Part shown: positions 1-6,579 of the stretch, one piece after another | Numbering within the stretch: the stretch's first letter is position 1 | How the letters are laid out: every line of letters begins with the position of its first letter | NCBI GenBank assembly: GCA_946406585.1 | Contig: CAMJLI010000112.1 | Span: 1-6,608 of the forward strand | Length of the DNA stretch: 6,608 nt | DNA from: an uncultured Prevotellaceae bacterium | GTDB taxonomy: Bacteria > Bacteroidota > Bacteroidia > Bacteroidales > Bacteroidaceae | Direction of reading: 5' to 3' | Notes under the pieces: model-generated | The model's database searches: none | Told to the model about the DNA's origin: nothing | Seen by the model: only the letters and a program-made list of their open reading frames with translations | Program-made: the position numbers and the translations under genes

Positions 1-44
1 GAAGCCTGTCACAATTTCTTTATTTCTATGCTTTTGTGTGAAGA

Positions 45-641
45 TTATTTGCCAATGGCACCCTTCACTTTGTCAGCAGCTGCGTCAACGGCGTCAGCAG
101 CAGCATCCTTAGCGCCTTCAACTGCATTGGAAGCAGCGTCTTTTGCACCTTCAACTGCGTCGGCGGCAGCGTCTTTTGCACCTTCAACAGCCTCTTTTGC
201 GTTGTCAACAGCGTCAGCGGCAGCGTCCTTCACATCCTCAGTAGCACCTTCAACGGCTTCCTTGGCCTCGTCTACCACGTCGGGAACTTCAATCTCGGGG
301 AGGCTGTTCACTGTGTCGATCAGAGAAGCAACAGCACCTGTGCCTACGAATGCCTTGATCTTGTCAGCATTCTCCTTCAGGAGAGCCTGGATCTTTGCGA
401 GATACTCCTTGGCAGTAGCTGGGTCGGTGAGCTTCAGTTGCTCGATCTTCTCTTGAGCTTCGGTCAGGAATGAGCTGATAGCTGTGGTGTCAGAGTTCTC
501 GATGAAAGCTTGCAGAGAGTCAGCTGATACGAGCTCGATTGCTGGTTCTTCCTCTACTGGTTCAACGGGTTTTGGTTCATTCTTGCAGCTGGTGAAAACG
601 AAAGCAACAGCAGCAACGGCGATAAACAAATACTTTTTCAT
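45..641 (-). CDS. Lipoprotein with C-terminal 11-residue Ala-rich helical repeats
   Basis: Predicted 198-aa membrane-anchored lipoprotein of unknown function. The N-terminus MKKYLFIAVAAVAFVFTSC is a type II signal peptide: two Lys, a hydrophobic core, then lipobox FTSC with the lipidated Cys at residue 19. A Pro/Glu-rich acidic linker follows (about 20-33). Such a charged stretch could influence surface export in Bacteroidota, but it is not a clean export motif. Residues 35-115 look alpha-helical and amphipathic. Residues about 124-198 are low-complexity Ala/Asp/Glu/Lys with an 11-residue period (AVEGAKDAAAD), resembling LEA-type or apolipoprotein-like helices. I chose the ATG at 641; an in-frame TTG at 650 would add only MIE before the natural MKK signal start. 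It lies 93 bp after the hydrolase gene and has its own promoter-like box, so it is probably transcribed separately. The lipoprotein call is secure; a structural envelope role is only a guess. Confidence 0.9.
   Translation of the reverse strand: MKKYLFIAVAAVAFVFTSCKNEPKPVEPVEEEPAIELVSADSLQAFIENSDTTAISSFLTEAQEKIEQLKLTDPATAKEYLAKIQALLKENADKIKAFVGTGAVASLIDTVNSLPEIEVPDVVDEAKEAVEGATEDVKDAAADAVDNAKEAVEGAKDAAADAVEGAKDAASNAVEGAKDAAADAVDAAADKVKGAIGK
60..257 (-). repeat. Six 33-bp tandem coding units (11-residue repeats)
   Basis: Within the lipoprotein gene, residues 129-194 fall into an 11-residue register. Three units are nearly identical: AVEGAKDAAAD (159-191), AVEGAKDAASN (126-158) and AVEGAKDAAAD (93-125). 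The flanking units, AVDAAADKVKG (60-92) and the two units at 192-257, are diverged. The DNA repeats similarly at 33 bp, which makes copy-number change by slippage or recombination plausible. An 11-residue period with regularly placed Ala and charged residues fits a right-handed or LEA-like amphipathic helix. Confidence 0.85.
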
Positions 642-687
642 TTCAATCAATTAGTTTAGTAAAACAAAATTAAAATAATTCTCGACG

Positions 688-695
688 CAAAAGTA
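688..695 (-). promoter_or_regulatory. Bacteroidota -7 box (TACTTTTG) for the lipoprotein gene
   Basis: Read on the minus strand, TACTTTTG matches the Bacteroidota -7 consensus TAnnTTTG exactly. It sits 46 bp before the lipoprotein ATG, which leaves an A/T-rich leader of roughly 40 nt. No clear TTTG is found at the expected -33 distance, where the sequence is A/T-rich instead. The match is a short motif in A/T-rich DNA, so support is moderate. Confidence 0.55.
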
Positions 696-726
696 GAAAT
701 AATAATCTGAAAATGTTACTTTTTTT

Positions 727-753
727 TGAATTATTTAACTTAAAAATAATTCA
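727..753 (-). other. A/T-rich hairpin spanning the hydrolase stop codon
   Basis: The arms at 727-736 (TGAATTATTT) and 744-753 (AAATAATTCA) form a perfect 10-bp stem around a 7-nt loop. The stop codon of the hydrolase (735-737) overlaps the stem and loop edge. On the minus-strand transcript the hairpin is followed by A residues rather than U, so it is not a classical intrinsic terminator. It may mark or stabilise the mRNA 3' end, or be chance in A/T-rich DNA. Confidence 0.4.
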
Positions 754-1541
754 TCCAAGTCATCAGGCACGAATATCTGGCCTCTAAAACTTCTCGCTGC
801 CTCTTCTGAGTATCTTGTCTTGCGTGTTGCAAGTGTCTTGTCCTCAGTGTGATACATCACAAGATGCTTCACTTCAAGTTCCTCTGCCAGCCTTCCGGCA
901 TCCAGTGCCGTGCTGTGATGTTTTTCGTAGGGTTTGTAGATGTCGCGGTCGTCGTAAAGGCAAAATGCCTCGCACAACAGCCAGTCGGCACCTTCCACAT
1001 AGGGGCGGCAAAGAGCATTGAAAGGCTCGTCGCCAAGACATGCCAGTCTCATGCCGTCGGACATGGTTGCTGTGAAGCCAAACTGCTTCTCCTTGGTGGA
1101 GTGGATGTCGAACGCCTGTAATGACATTCCTGCGGCATTGAAGCTTTGTCCATCCTTGATTTCGACAAACAACACGTCATTGCCTATCATGGATGTGAAT
1201 TTCTTGGGAAGCATCATGTCGCACATCGTATGAAGCACATGAAGCACCTTGTCATGGCCGTAAATGCGCAATGTGCCGTTGTATCGTCCCATTTTTTGCA
1301 GGCTTGTCACCTTGCGCACCACCCACACGGCACCCATTACATGGTCGGTATGGGCATGGGTGAGAAACAGGTCGTGGATGTCGGTGAACGGGATTTTGGC
1401 TTGTTCCATCTGGCGCAGTATGCCGTTGCCCCCGCCGGCATCCACCATCAGCTTCTGGCCGTCGTGATGCAGGATGAAGCATGTGTTGAAACATTTGGTC
1501 ACCATGGCGTTGCCAGTGCCAAGTATGGTTAGTTTGTTCAT
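735..1541 (-). CDS. RNase Z-like metallo-beta-lactamase-fold hydrolase
   Basis: Predicted cytoplasmic metal-dependent hydrolase of 268 aa with no signal peptide. The dinuclear metal motif THAHTDH lies at 61-67 (H62, H64, D66, H67). Further likely ligands are H147 (DIHST), D171 (LGDE) and H231 (MYHTED), with a catalytic-type H209 in HHST. The intervals D171-H209 and H209-H231 closely match those of RNase Z. The H147-D171 interval is only 24 residues, whereas RNase Z carries a long tRNA-binding arm there, so tRNA 3'-end processing is unlikely. The substrate is unknown; a small-molecule phosphodiester or other ester is possible. The N-terminus MNKLTILGTGNA is the usual first strand of the fold, which supports the ATG at 1541. 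It follows the oxidoreductase gene after a 135-bp gap holding two hairpins, which suggests mainly separate expression. Confidence 0.9.
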   Translation of the reverse strand: MNKLTILGTGNAMVTKCFNTCFILHHDGQKLMVDAGGGNGILRQMEQAKIPFTDIHDLFLTHAHTDHVMGAVWVVRKVTSLQKMGRYNGTLRIYGHDKVLHVLHTMCDMMLPKKFTSMIGNDVLFVEIKDGQSFNAAGMSLQAFDIHSTKEKQFGFTATMSDGMRLACLGDEPFNALCRPYVEGADWLLCEAFCLYDDRDIYKPYEKHHSTALDAGRLAEELEVKHLVMYHTEDKTLATRKTRYSEEAARSFRGQIFVPDDLDELFLS

Positions 1542-1603
1542 TATAGCTCGTCGTTTTCAGATTTTACCATTTCGCCTGTCCGATTCAAAGCGGAATCGGC
1601 CAT
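1541..1603 (-). CDS. Possible 20-codon leader ORF overlapping the hydrolase start
   Basis: An ATG at 1601-1603 opens a short frame, MADSALNRTGEMVKSENDEL, whose TAA stop shares one base with the hydrolase ATG (TAATG). Such overlaps are typical of translational coupling by reinitiation. The frame could equally start at the internal ATG at 1568-1570 (9 codons). There is no clear ribosome-binding site and no homolog that I recognise. The ORF is short enough to be chance, and a promoter downstream of its start would exclude it from the hydrolase mRNA. Confidence 0.25.
   Translation of the reverse strand: MADSALNRTGEMVKSENDEL
1559..1589 (-). promoter_or_regulatory. Weak candidate promoter for the hydrolase gene
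   Basis: On the minus strand a TTTG at 1586-1589 is followed after 19 nt by TAAAATCT (1559-1566). The -33 element and its spacing fit the Bacteroidota pattern, but the second half of the -7 element is poor against TAnnTTTG. If used, transcription would start only about 10 nt before the ATG. No better box is visible between the two genes. Confidence 0.2.
1580..1599 (-). other. 7-bp hairpin in the hydrolase leader
   Basis: The arms CCGATTC (1593-1599 on the minus strand) and GAATCGG (1580-1586) pair perfectly around a 6-nt loop, CGCTTT. The hairpin lies 38 nt before the hydrolase ATG and inside the possible leader ORF. No T run follows, so it is not a terminator. It could affect leader translation or RNA stability, or be part of a dispersed repeat. 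Confidence 0.45.
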
Positions 1604-1618
1604 CTGGTCTTTTAAATG

Positions 1619-1649
1619 AAGCGGCGCAACCACAGGGGATGCGCCGCTT
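1619..1649 (-). terminator. Strong G+C hairpin after the oxidoreductase gene
   Basis: The perfect 10-bp arms AAGCGGCGCA (1619-1628) and TGCGCCGCTT (1640-1649) enclose an 11-nt loop. The hairpin begins 27 nt past the oxidoreductase stop, a typical terminator position. The 3' tract on the minus strand reads CATTTAAAAG, so the U run is weak. Termination may be partial, or the hairpin may mainly protect the mRNA 3' end. Confidence 0.7.
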
Positions 1650-1676
1650 GGTTATGGGAAAAAGGGTTCGTGCAGC

Positions 1677-4600
1677 TTATTCGCTCCAGTCCTCCTGGGT
1701 CTTGCGCACATAGCTCTTGTAGCGGATTTGTGCCATGCGCTGTGCCTCTGCGAAGAGTTCTTCTGCCTCGTTTGGATAAGCCTTCTTCACTGACAGGTAG
1801 CGTACCTCGCCCAAGAGGAAGTCGTGGAACTTGCTCCAGTCCGGCTCCTTGGAGTCGAGAGAGAATGGGTTCTTGTTCTCTTCGATGAGGGCGGGGTTGT
1901 AGCGCCACAAGTGCCAGTAGCCACACTCCACAGCCTTCTTTTCCTCTGCCTGGCTCTTGCCCATGCCGCCCTTGGCCTTCAGACCGTGGTTGATACATGG
2001 AGCGTAGGCGATGACCACTGATGGTCCATGCCATGCCTCAGCCTCGCGGATGGCCTTCAGACACTGTGCGTGGTCTGCGCCCATGGCAATCTGAGCTACA
2101 TATACATATCCGTAGGTGGTGGCTATCATGCCGAGGTCCTTCTTGCGGATGCGCTTGCCTTGTGCGGCAAATTGTGCGATGGCGCCGAGAGGAGTGGCCT
2201 TGGATGCCTGGCCGCCAGTGTTGGAGTAAACCTCGGTGTCGAGCACCAGGATGTTCACATCCTCGCCAGTGGCTATTACATGGTCGAGACCACCGTAGCC
2301 GATGTCATAGGAGGCACCGTCACCACCGATGATCCACTGTGAACGCTTCACAAGGTAGTGCTCGAGTGTCTGCAGTTCTTTGCAGTGCTCGCATCCTGCC
2401 TCTGCACCACCAGCGATGAATGGCTTGATGAGGGCTGCCAGACGCTTGCTCTCGTCTGCATCTTCACGCTTCTCAATCCATTCCTGTGCCAAAGCCTTGA
2501 ATTCTTCTGGGCATTGCTCTGCTGCAGTAGCTTCGCAAAGCAGTTTGGCCACGCGCTCCTTCATCTTCTTGTTGCCGAGGGCCATACCGAGACCAAACTC
2601 GCAGAAGTCCTCGAACAAGGAGTTGTTGAACACTGGACCTTGACCCTTCTCGTTCTTGGTGTAAGGAGTGGAAGGTATGGAGGCTGAATAGATGGATGAG
2701 CAACCGGTAGCATTGGCAATCATCTCACGGTCGCCGAAGAGTTGGGAGATGAGCTTCACGTAAGGTGTCTCACCGCAACCAGCACAAGCACCGGAGAATT
2801 CAAACAATGGACGGGCGAACTGTGAGTTCTTCACGTTCGAGCGGATGTCTACGAGATCCTGCTTGCTTGGAACCTTCACGAGCTTGTCCCAGTCGGCTGC
2901 CATCTTCTTCATGTCGGCGGCGTCGGGGTTGAATGGAACCATTGTGAGAGCCTTGCCTTTCTTCGGATGACCCGGGCAAATGTCGGCGCAGTTGCCGCAG
3001 CCCAGACAGTCGAGAACACTTGGCTCGATGACGAAGTGCATGCCCTTCATGACGGCGGGAGCCTTCATCTCAAGAGTGTCAAGACCTTCGAATCCTGCAA
3101 GTTCCTCATCGGTCAGCACAAACGGACGGATGGCTGCGTGAGGACAGATGTATGCACATTGGTTGCACTGGATACAGTTCTCGGGATTCCAAAGAGGAAC
3201 GAATGCCTCGACGCCACGCTTCTCGTAAGCGGAGGTGCCTACCTCCCAAGAACCATCAGTGGTGTTGAACTTGGTGAAGGCGCTGACGGGCAGCAGGTCG
3301 CCTGCTTGTGCGTTGATGGGGCGCACCACTTCCTTTACGAATGCGGGAGCGTCGTCTTCCACAACTGCATCGTCAGGAAGGTTGGCCCATGCCGGGTCTA
3401 CTTCAAACTTCTTGTATTCACCGCCACGGTCAACAGCAGCGTAGTTCTTGTTCACAACATCCTCGCCCTTCGAGCCATAAGACTTCACGATGAATTTCTT
3501 CATCTGCTCCACAGCAAGCTCTTCAGGAATCACCTGGGTGATGCGGAAGAATGCCGACTGCAGGATGGTGTTGGTGCGGTTGCCAAGACCGATTTCCTGG
3601 GCTATCTTGGTGGCATTGATGGTGTAAACAGTGATGTTGTTCTCTGCAAAGTAGCGCTTTACCTTGTTGGGCATGAAGTGAGCCAGTTCCTCGCCTTCGA
3701 AAATGGTGTTCAGCAGGAATGTGCCGTCCTTCTGCAGACCGCGGGTCACGTCATACATGTGCAGGTATGCCTGTACGTGGCATGCAACAAAGTTTGGAGT
3801 GGTCACCAGGTATGTGGAGCGGATTGGCTCGTCACCGAAACGAAGGTGTGAGCAGGTGAAGCCGCCCGACTTCTTCGAGTCGTATGAGAAATATGCCTGG
3901 CAGTACTTGTCGGTGTTGTCGCCGATGATCTTCACCGAGTTCTTGTTGGCTCCCACAGTGCCGTCGGCACCAAGGCCGTAGAACTTGGCCTGGAACATGC
4001 TCTTGCCACCAAGTGCAAGTTCTGGAACGACTGGCAGGGATGTGAAGGTGACATCGTCCACGATACCGATGGTGAAGTGGTTCTTTGGCTCTGGCATTGC
4101 CAGGTTGTTGAACACTGAGATGATTTGTGCAGGAGTGGTGTCGTGTGAACCAAGACCATAGCGGCCACCAACGATGAGAGGACGGTCTTCAACATCGTAG
4201 TAAGCCGACTTCACGTCCATGTAGAGAGGCTCGCCCTCTGCGCCTGGCTCCTTGGTGCGGTCGAGAACAGCGATGCGCTTCACCGACTTTGGTACTGAAG
4301 CAAGCAGGTGCTTGATGGAGAATGGACGGTACAGGTGTACGCTCAGCATGCCCACTTTCTCGCCATTGGCGTTCAGGTGGTCGATGGCCTCGCGTGCTGC
4401 ATCAGAGGCAGAACCCATGAGGATGACCATGCGGTCGGCATCTTCTGCTCCATAGTATGAGAAGAGGTGGTATTCGCGGCCGGTGATCTCGCTGATCTTG
4501 GCAAGATATTCCTCCACTACCTCGGGCACTGAGTCATAGTAGCTGTTGCAAGCCTCGCGGTGTGTGAAGAATGTCTCTGGATTCTCGGCGGTACCACGGG

Positions 4601-5249
4601 TGACAGGGCGCTCAGGAGTGAGTGCGCGGTCGCGGAAACGCTTGATGTCGGCCTCGTCTACCAATGGGAGGATGTCCTCGTTGTCGAGACGCTCAATCTT
4701 GTGATACTCATGAGATGTGCGGAAACCGTCGAAGAAGTTGATGAATGGAACGCATGTCTTCAACGATGCAAGGTGAGCGACGGCGGTGAGGTCCATCACT
4801 TCCTGTACTGAGCCTTCGCAAAGCATGGCGAAGCCTGTCTGGCGGCAAGCCATCACGTCCTGGTGGTCACCGAAGATACAGAGAGAGTGAGAGGCCAATG
4901 TACGTGCTGAAACGTCGAAGACGCAAGGCAGCAGTTCGCCGGCAATCTTATACATGTTTGGAATCATCAGAAGAAGACCTTGCGATGCTGTGAAAGTGGT
5001 GGTCAACGCACCAGCTTGCAGAGAACCGTGCACGGCACCTGCAGCACCGGCTTCTGACTGCATTTCCTGTACGGATACTGTCTGACCCCAAAGGTTCTTG
5101 CGACCACGGGCAGCCCACTCGTCCACATGCTCGGCCATCGGAGATGATGGAGTGATGGGATAGATGGCAGCCACTTCGCTAAACATGTAGCTGATATGAG
5201 CAGCAGCTTCATTTCCATCACAGGTGATGAATTTTTTTTCCTTTGCCAT
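1677..5249 (-). CDS. nifJ: Pyruvate:ferredoxin (flavodoxin) oxidoreductase, single-chain
   Basis: Cytoplasmic enzyme that oxidatively decarboxylates pyruvate with CoA to acetyl-CoA and CO2, passing two electrons to ferredoxin or flavodoxin. It is the main pyruvate-consuming step in many anaerobes. The 1190-aa chain is complete and in the usual order. The N-terminal domain has YPITPSSPMAE (30-40) and the QEMQSEAGAAGA block (61-72) with the likely thiamine-activating E66. The middle domain includes the CoA-binding region (roughly 260-400). The gamma-type domain has FYGLGADGTVGANKNS (423-438). Two ferredoxin-like 4Fe-4S motifs use C692, C695, C698, C702 and C748, C751, C754, C758. The C-terminal thiamine-diphosphate domain has GDG at 976-978 and SNTGGQ at 1009-1014. 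The proximal cluster ligands are probably C822, C825, C850 and C1085. The start MAKEKKFITCDGNEAAAH is the family's normal one. It ends without the long C-terminal extension of the Desulfovibrio africanus enzyme. The gene lies 54 bp after the ATPase gene. Confidence 0.98.
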   Translation of the reverse strand: MAKEKKFITCDGNEAAAHISYMFSEVAAIYPITPSSPMAEHVDEWAARGRKNLWGQTVSVQEMQSEAGAAGAVHGSLQAGALTTTFTASQGLLLMIPNMYKIAGELLPCVFDVSARTLASHSLCIFGDHQDVMACRQTGFAMLCEGSVQEVMDLTAVAHLASLKTCVPFINFFDGFRTSHEYHKIERLDNEDILPLVDEADIKRFRDRALTPERPVTRGTAENPETFFTHREACNSYYDSVPEVVEEYLAKISEITGREYHLFSYYGAEDADRMVILMGSASDAAREAIDHLNANGEKVGMLSVHLYRPFSIKHLLASVPKSVKRIAVLDRTKEPGAEGEPLYMDVKSAYYDVEDRPLIVGGRYGLGSHDTTPAQIISVFNNLAMPEPKNHFTIGIVDDVTFTSLPVVPELALGGKSMFQAKFYGLGADGTVGANKNSVKIIGDNTDKYCQAYFSYDSKKSGGFTCSHLRFGDEPIRSTYLVTTPNFVACHVQAYLHMYDVTRGLQKDGTFLLNTIFEGEELAHFMPNKVKRYFAENNITVYTINATKIAQEIGLGNRTNTILQSAFFRITQVIPEELAVEQMKKFIVKSYGSKGEDVVNKNYAAVDRGGEYKKFEVDPAWANLPDDAVVEDDAPAFVKEVVRPINAQAGDLLPVSAFTKFNTTDGSWEVGTSAYEKRGVEAFVPLWNPENCIQCNQCAYICPHAAIRPFVLTDEELAGFEGLDTLEMKAPAVMKGMHFVIEPSVLDCLGCGNCADICPGHPKKGKALTMVPFNPDAADMKKMAADWDKLVKVPSKQDLVDIRSNVKNSQFARPLFEFSGACAGCGETPYVKLISQLFGDREMIANATGCSSIYSASIPSTPYTKNEKGQGPVFNNSLFEDFCEFGLGMALGNKKMKERVAKLLCEATAAEQCPEEFKALAQEWIEKREDADESKRLAALIKPFIAGGAEAGCEHCKELQTLEHYLVKRSQWIIGGDGASYDIGYGGLDHVIATGEDVNILVLDTEVYSNTGGQASKATPLGAIAQFAAQGKRIRKKDLGMIATTYGYVYVAQIAMGADHAQCLKAIREAEAWHGPSVVIAYAPCINHGLKAKGGMGKSQAEEKKAVECGYWHLWRYNPALIEENKNPFSLDSKEPDWSKFHDFLLGEVRYLSVKKAYPNEAEELFAEAQRMAQIRYKSYVRKTQEDWSE

Positions 5250-5303
5250 TTTTGAATTGTTAATAATGATTGATAATGCTTGTATTGAAGTATATATATG
5301 ATG
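5250..5303 (-). promoter_or_regulatory. Short A/T-rich leader, probable oxidoreductase promoter region
   Basis: This 54-bp gap is almost wholly A/T, with an alternating TA run around 5291-5298, and must carry the leader of a gene expected to be highly expressed. The best -7-like box on the minus strand is TATACTTC (5287-5294), a partial match to TAnnTTTG. The T-rich stretch at 5311-5315 inside the end of the ATPase gene is a poor -33 match at short spacing. There is no Shine-Dalgarno motif; the bases before the ATG are A-rich, as is common in Bacteroidota. The promoter is inferred from context more than from the motif. Confidence 0.35.
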
Positions 5304-6491
5304 TTAATATAAAAATCCCAGAAGCCAGAGTGGTATTTGGTTGCCCAGGCCTACCTCGGTGTTGTAACGGGCATAGATGACATCCGGCTGGAGGCGGTGC
5401 TTGCTGTTTTGGGCGGCATCGCAGATGCGGAATTTCAGCTTCCCGTCCACAAGGTATGTCGTGTCGTGGCTCGCTTGGTTCACCTTGTGGTCTTTCCACA
5501 GGGAATTCACGAAGAACGTCTCCATCACATCCTGACGGTCCACCTTGCTTGGATAGATGGCATACATCAGGTTGGGATTGTGAAGCATCACTTTTGAAGG
5601 CTTCTTGGGAAACGACTGGCCATTGGCGTAAATGATGTTTATAAGACGGGCGTCGGCAAGATACTTGATGTAGTTCATCACCGTGGCGCGACTCGTGTCG
5701 ATGTCGATGGCAAGTTGGCTCACATTCGGTGTCTTGGGGCCGTCTACCGCCAGTTCATAGAAGAGGCGCTTGATGCGGGTGAGGTATTTCAGCTCTATCT
5801 GCTTGATAAGCAGGATGTCCACTTCTGTCACCATGTTCATCGTCTTCAGCAGGTTCTCCGAATAGTTGCGGCGCTCTTGGAAGAATGGGTAGAACCCATG
5901 GTGCACGTAGTCTTGAAAATACTCCTGAGGACGAACCTTGGGCAATATCTGCTTTATGATATGCTCATGGTCGGAGAGAATCTCTTCCAGTGTGTAGGGC
6001 TTGAAATTGTTGCCTGTCAGCAAGTTGAGAAATTCCCTAAACGAGAATCCACGAAGGTTGTAACTCTTCACTATGCCGTTGAGCTCGGGGTTTTCTTCTT
6101 TCAGACGCATCACGCTCGAACCGGTGAACACTATCTTCAGTTCGGGATAGTTGTCGTAGCATTTGCGAAGCTCTTTGCTCCAGTTCTGCTGCTTGAACAC
6201 TTGGTCAACGAGCAGCACCTTGCCGCCATTTCGGTAAAACTCACCGGCAAACTCCTCTATGCCATGGTCTTGAAAATAGAAATTGTTCAAGTTGATGTAG
6301 AGGCAATGCTTGTCGCGGGTGTCGAAATTTTCCTTTGCGTACTGAAGCAAGAAGGTGGTCTTGCCCACACCACGTGTTCCCTTGATGCCTATCAAGCGGT
6401 CGTTCCAGTCTATCTCTTCCATAAGGCCTCGACGGACTGGTGCATTAGTGTGTTCCACCAAGTAGGTGTGGGTGCGGAAAAAAGCCTCCAT
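5304..6491 (-). CDS. AAA_14/DUF4143-type P-loop ATPase with altered Walker B
   Basis: Predicted cytoplasmic ATP-binding protein, 395 aa, of the AAA_14/DUF4143 family that is widespread in Bacteroidales and of uncertain function. Walker A is GTRGVGKTT (38-46). The Walker B strand KVLLVDQVFK (91-100) has D96 but Gln at 97, where the family normally has Glu (DE-hHK). WSKELRKCYDNYPELKIVFTGSS (104-126) is the characteristic block leading to sensor 1. Residues about 254-290 (SQLAIDIDTSRATVMNYIKYL) look like a winged-helix segment. The C-terminus IPLWLLGFLY is the normal family ending, so the protein is full length. The FEVGGK-like motif that I recall near the C-terminus is here FRICDA (354-359). 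The ATG at 6491 fits the family N-terminus and follows a consensus promoter by about 55 nt. It is probably an independent gene, possibly reading into the oxidoreductase. ATP binding is likely; hydrolysis is doubtful. Confidence 0.9.
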   Translation of the reverse strand: MEAFFRTHTYLVEHTNAPVRRGLMEEIDWNDRLIGIKGTRGVGKTTFLLQYAKENFDTRDKHCLYINLNNFYFQDHGIEEFAGEFYRNGGKVLLVDQVFKQQNWSKELRKCYDNYPELKIVFTGSSVMRLKEENPELNGIVKSYNLRGFSFREFLNLLTGNNFKPYTLEEILSDHEHIIKQILPKVRPQEYFQDYVHHGFYPFFQERRNYSENLLKTMNMVTEVDILLIKQIELKYLTRIKRLFYELAVDGPKTPNVSQLAIDIDTSRATVMNYIKYLADARLINIIYANGQSFPKKPSKVMLHNPNLMYAIYPSKVDRQDVMETFFVNSLWKDHKVNQASHDTTYLVDGKLKFRICDAAQNSKHRLQPDVIYARYNTEVGLGNQIPLWLLGFLY

Positions 6492-6548
6492 GCTGTTCTT
6501 TTGTTCTTTGAACGGGGTGTGTCTTCCCTTGAAGTCTCTAATTCATGG

Positions 6549-6579
6549 CAAAGATAACATGTTTTTCTCTAATTGCAAA
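6549..6579 (-). promoter_or_regulatory. Consensus Bacteroidota promoter of the ATPase gene
   Basis: On the minus strand TTTG (6576-6579) is separated by exactly 19 nt from TATCTTTG (6549-6556). This matches the Bacteroidota -33 TTTG / -7 TAnnTTTG pattern in both elements and in spacing. Transcription should start near 6541-6543, giving a leader of about 50 nt before the ATG at 6491. This is the strongest promoter signal in the window. Confidence 0.8.

Noticed and set aside
1..44. Terminator after the lipoprotein gene
   Set aside because: Only a weak 5-bp complementarity (TCACA/TGTGA) with a long A/T loop is present and there is no T tract. The true 3' end is probably outside the window.
28..456. 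Plus-strand 142-codon Ala/Ser-rich frame opposite the lipoprotein gene
   Set aside because: It is the antisense reading of the 33-bp repeats. The composition is a by-product of Ala/Asp/Glu/Lys codons, and the minus frame has a clear lipoprotein signal.
642..650. TTG start adding MIE to the lipoprotein
   Set aside because: The ATG at 641 gives a standard MKK signal peptide, and there is no ribosome-binding signal favouring TTG.
2967..3851. Plus-strand 294-codon open frame inside the oxidoreductase gene
   Set aside because: It lies wholly antisense to conserved oxidoreductase sequence including both ferredoxin motifs, and has no recognisable domain or promoter.
5304..6491. ATPase as part of a defence or mobile system
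   Set aside because: No partner gene, nuclease, methylase, integrase or terminal repeat is visible. The neighbour is a housekeeping metabolic gene.
5715..6557. Plus-strand 280-codon open frame opposite the ATPase gene
   Set aside because: It overlaps the Walker A and B coding sequence antisense and runs through the ATPase promoter. The translation shows no domain, so it is a codon-bias shadow.
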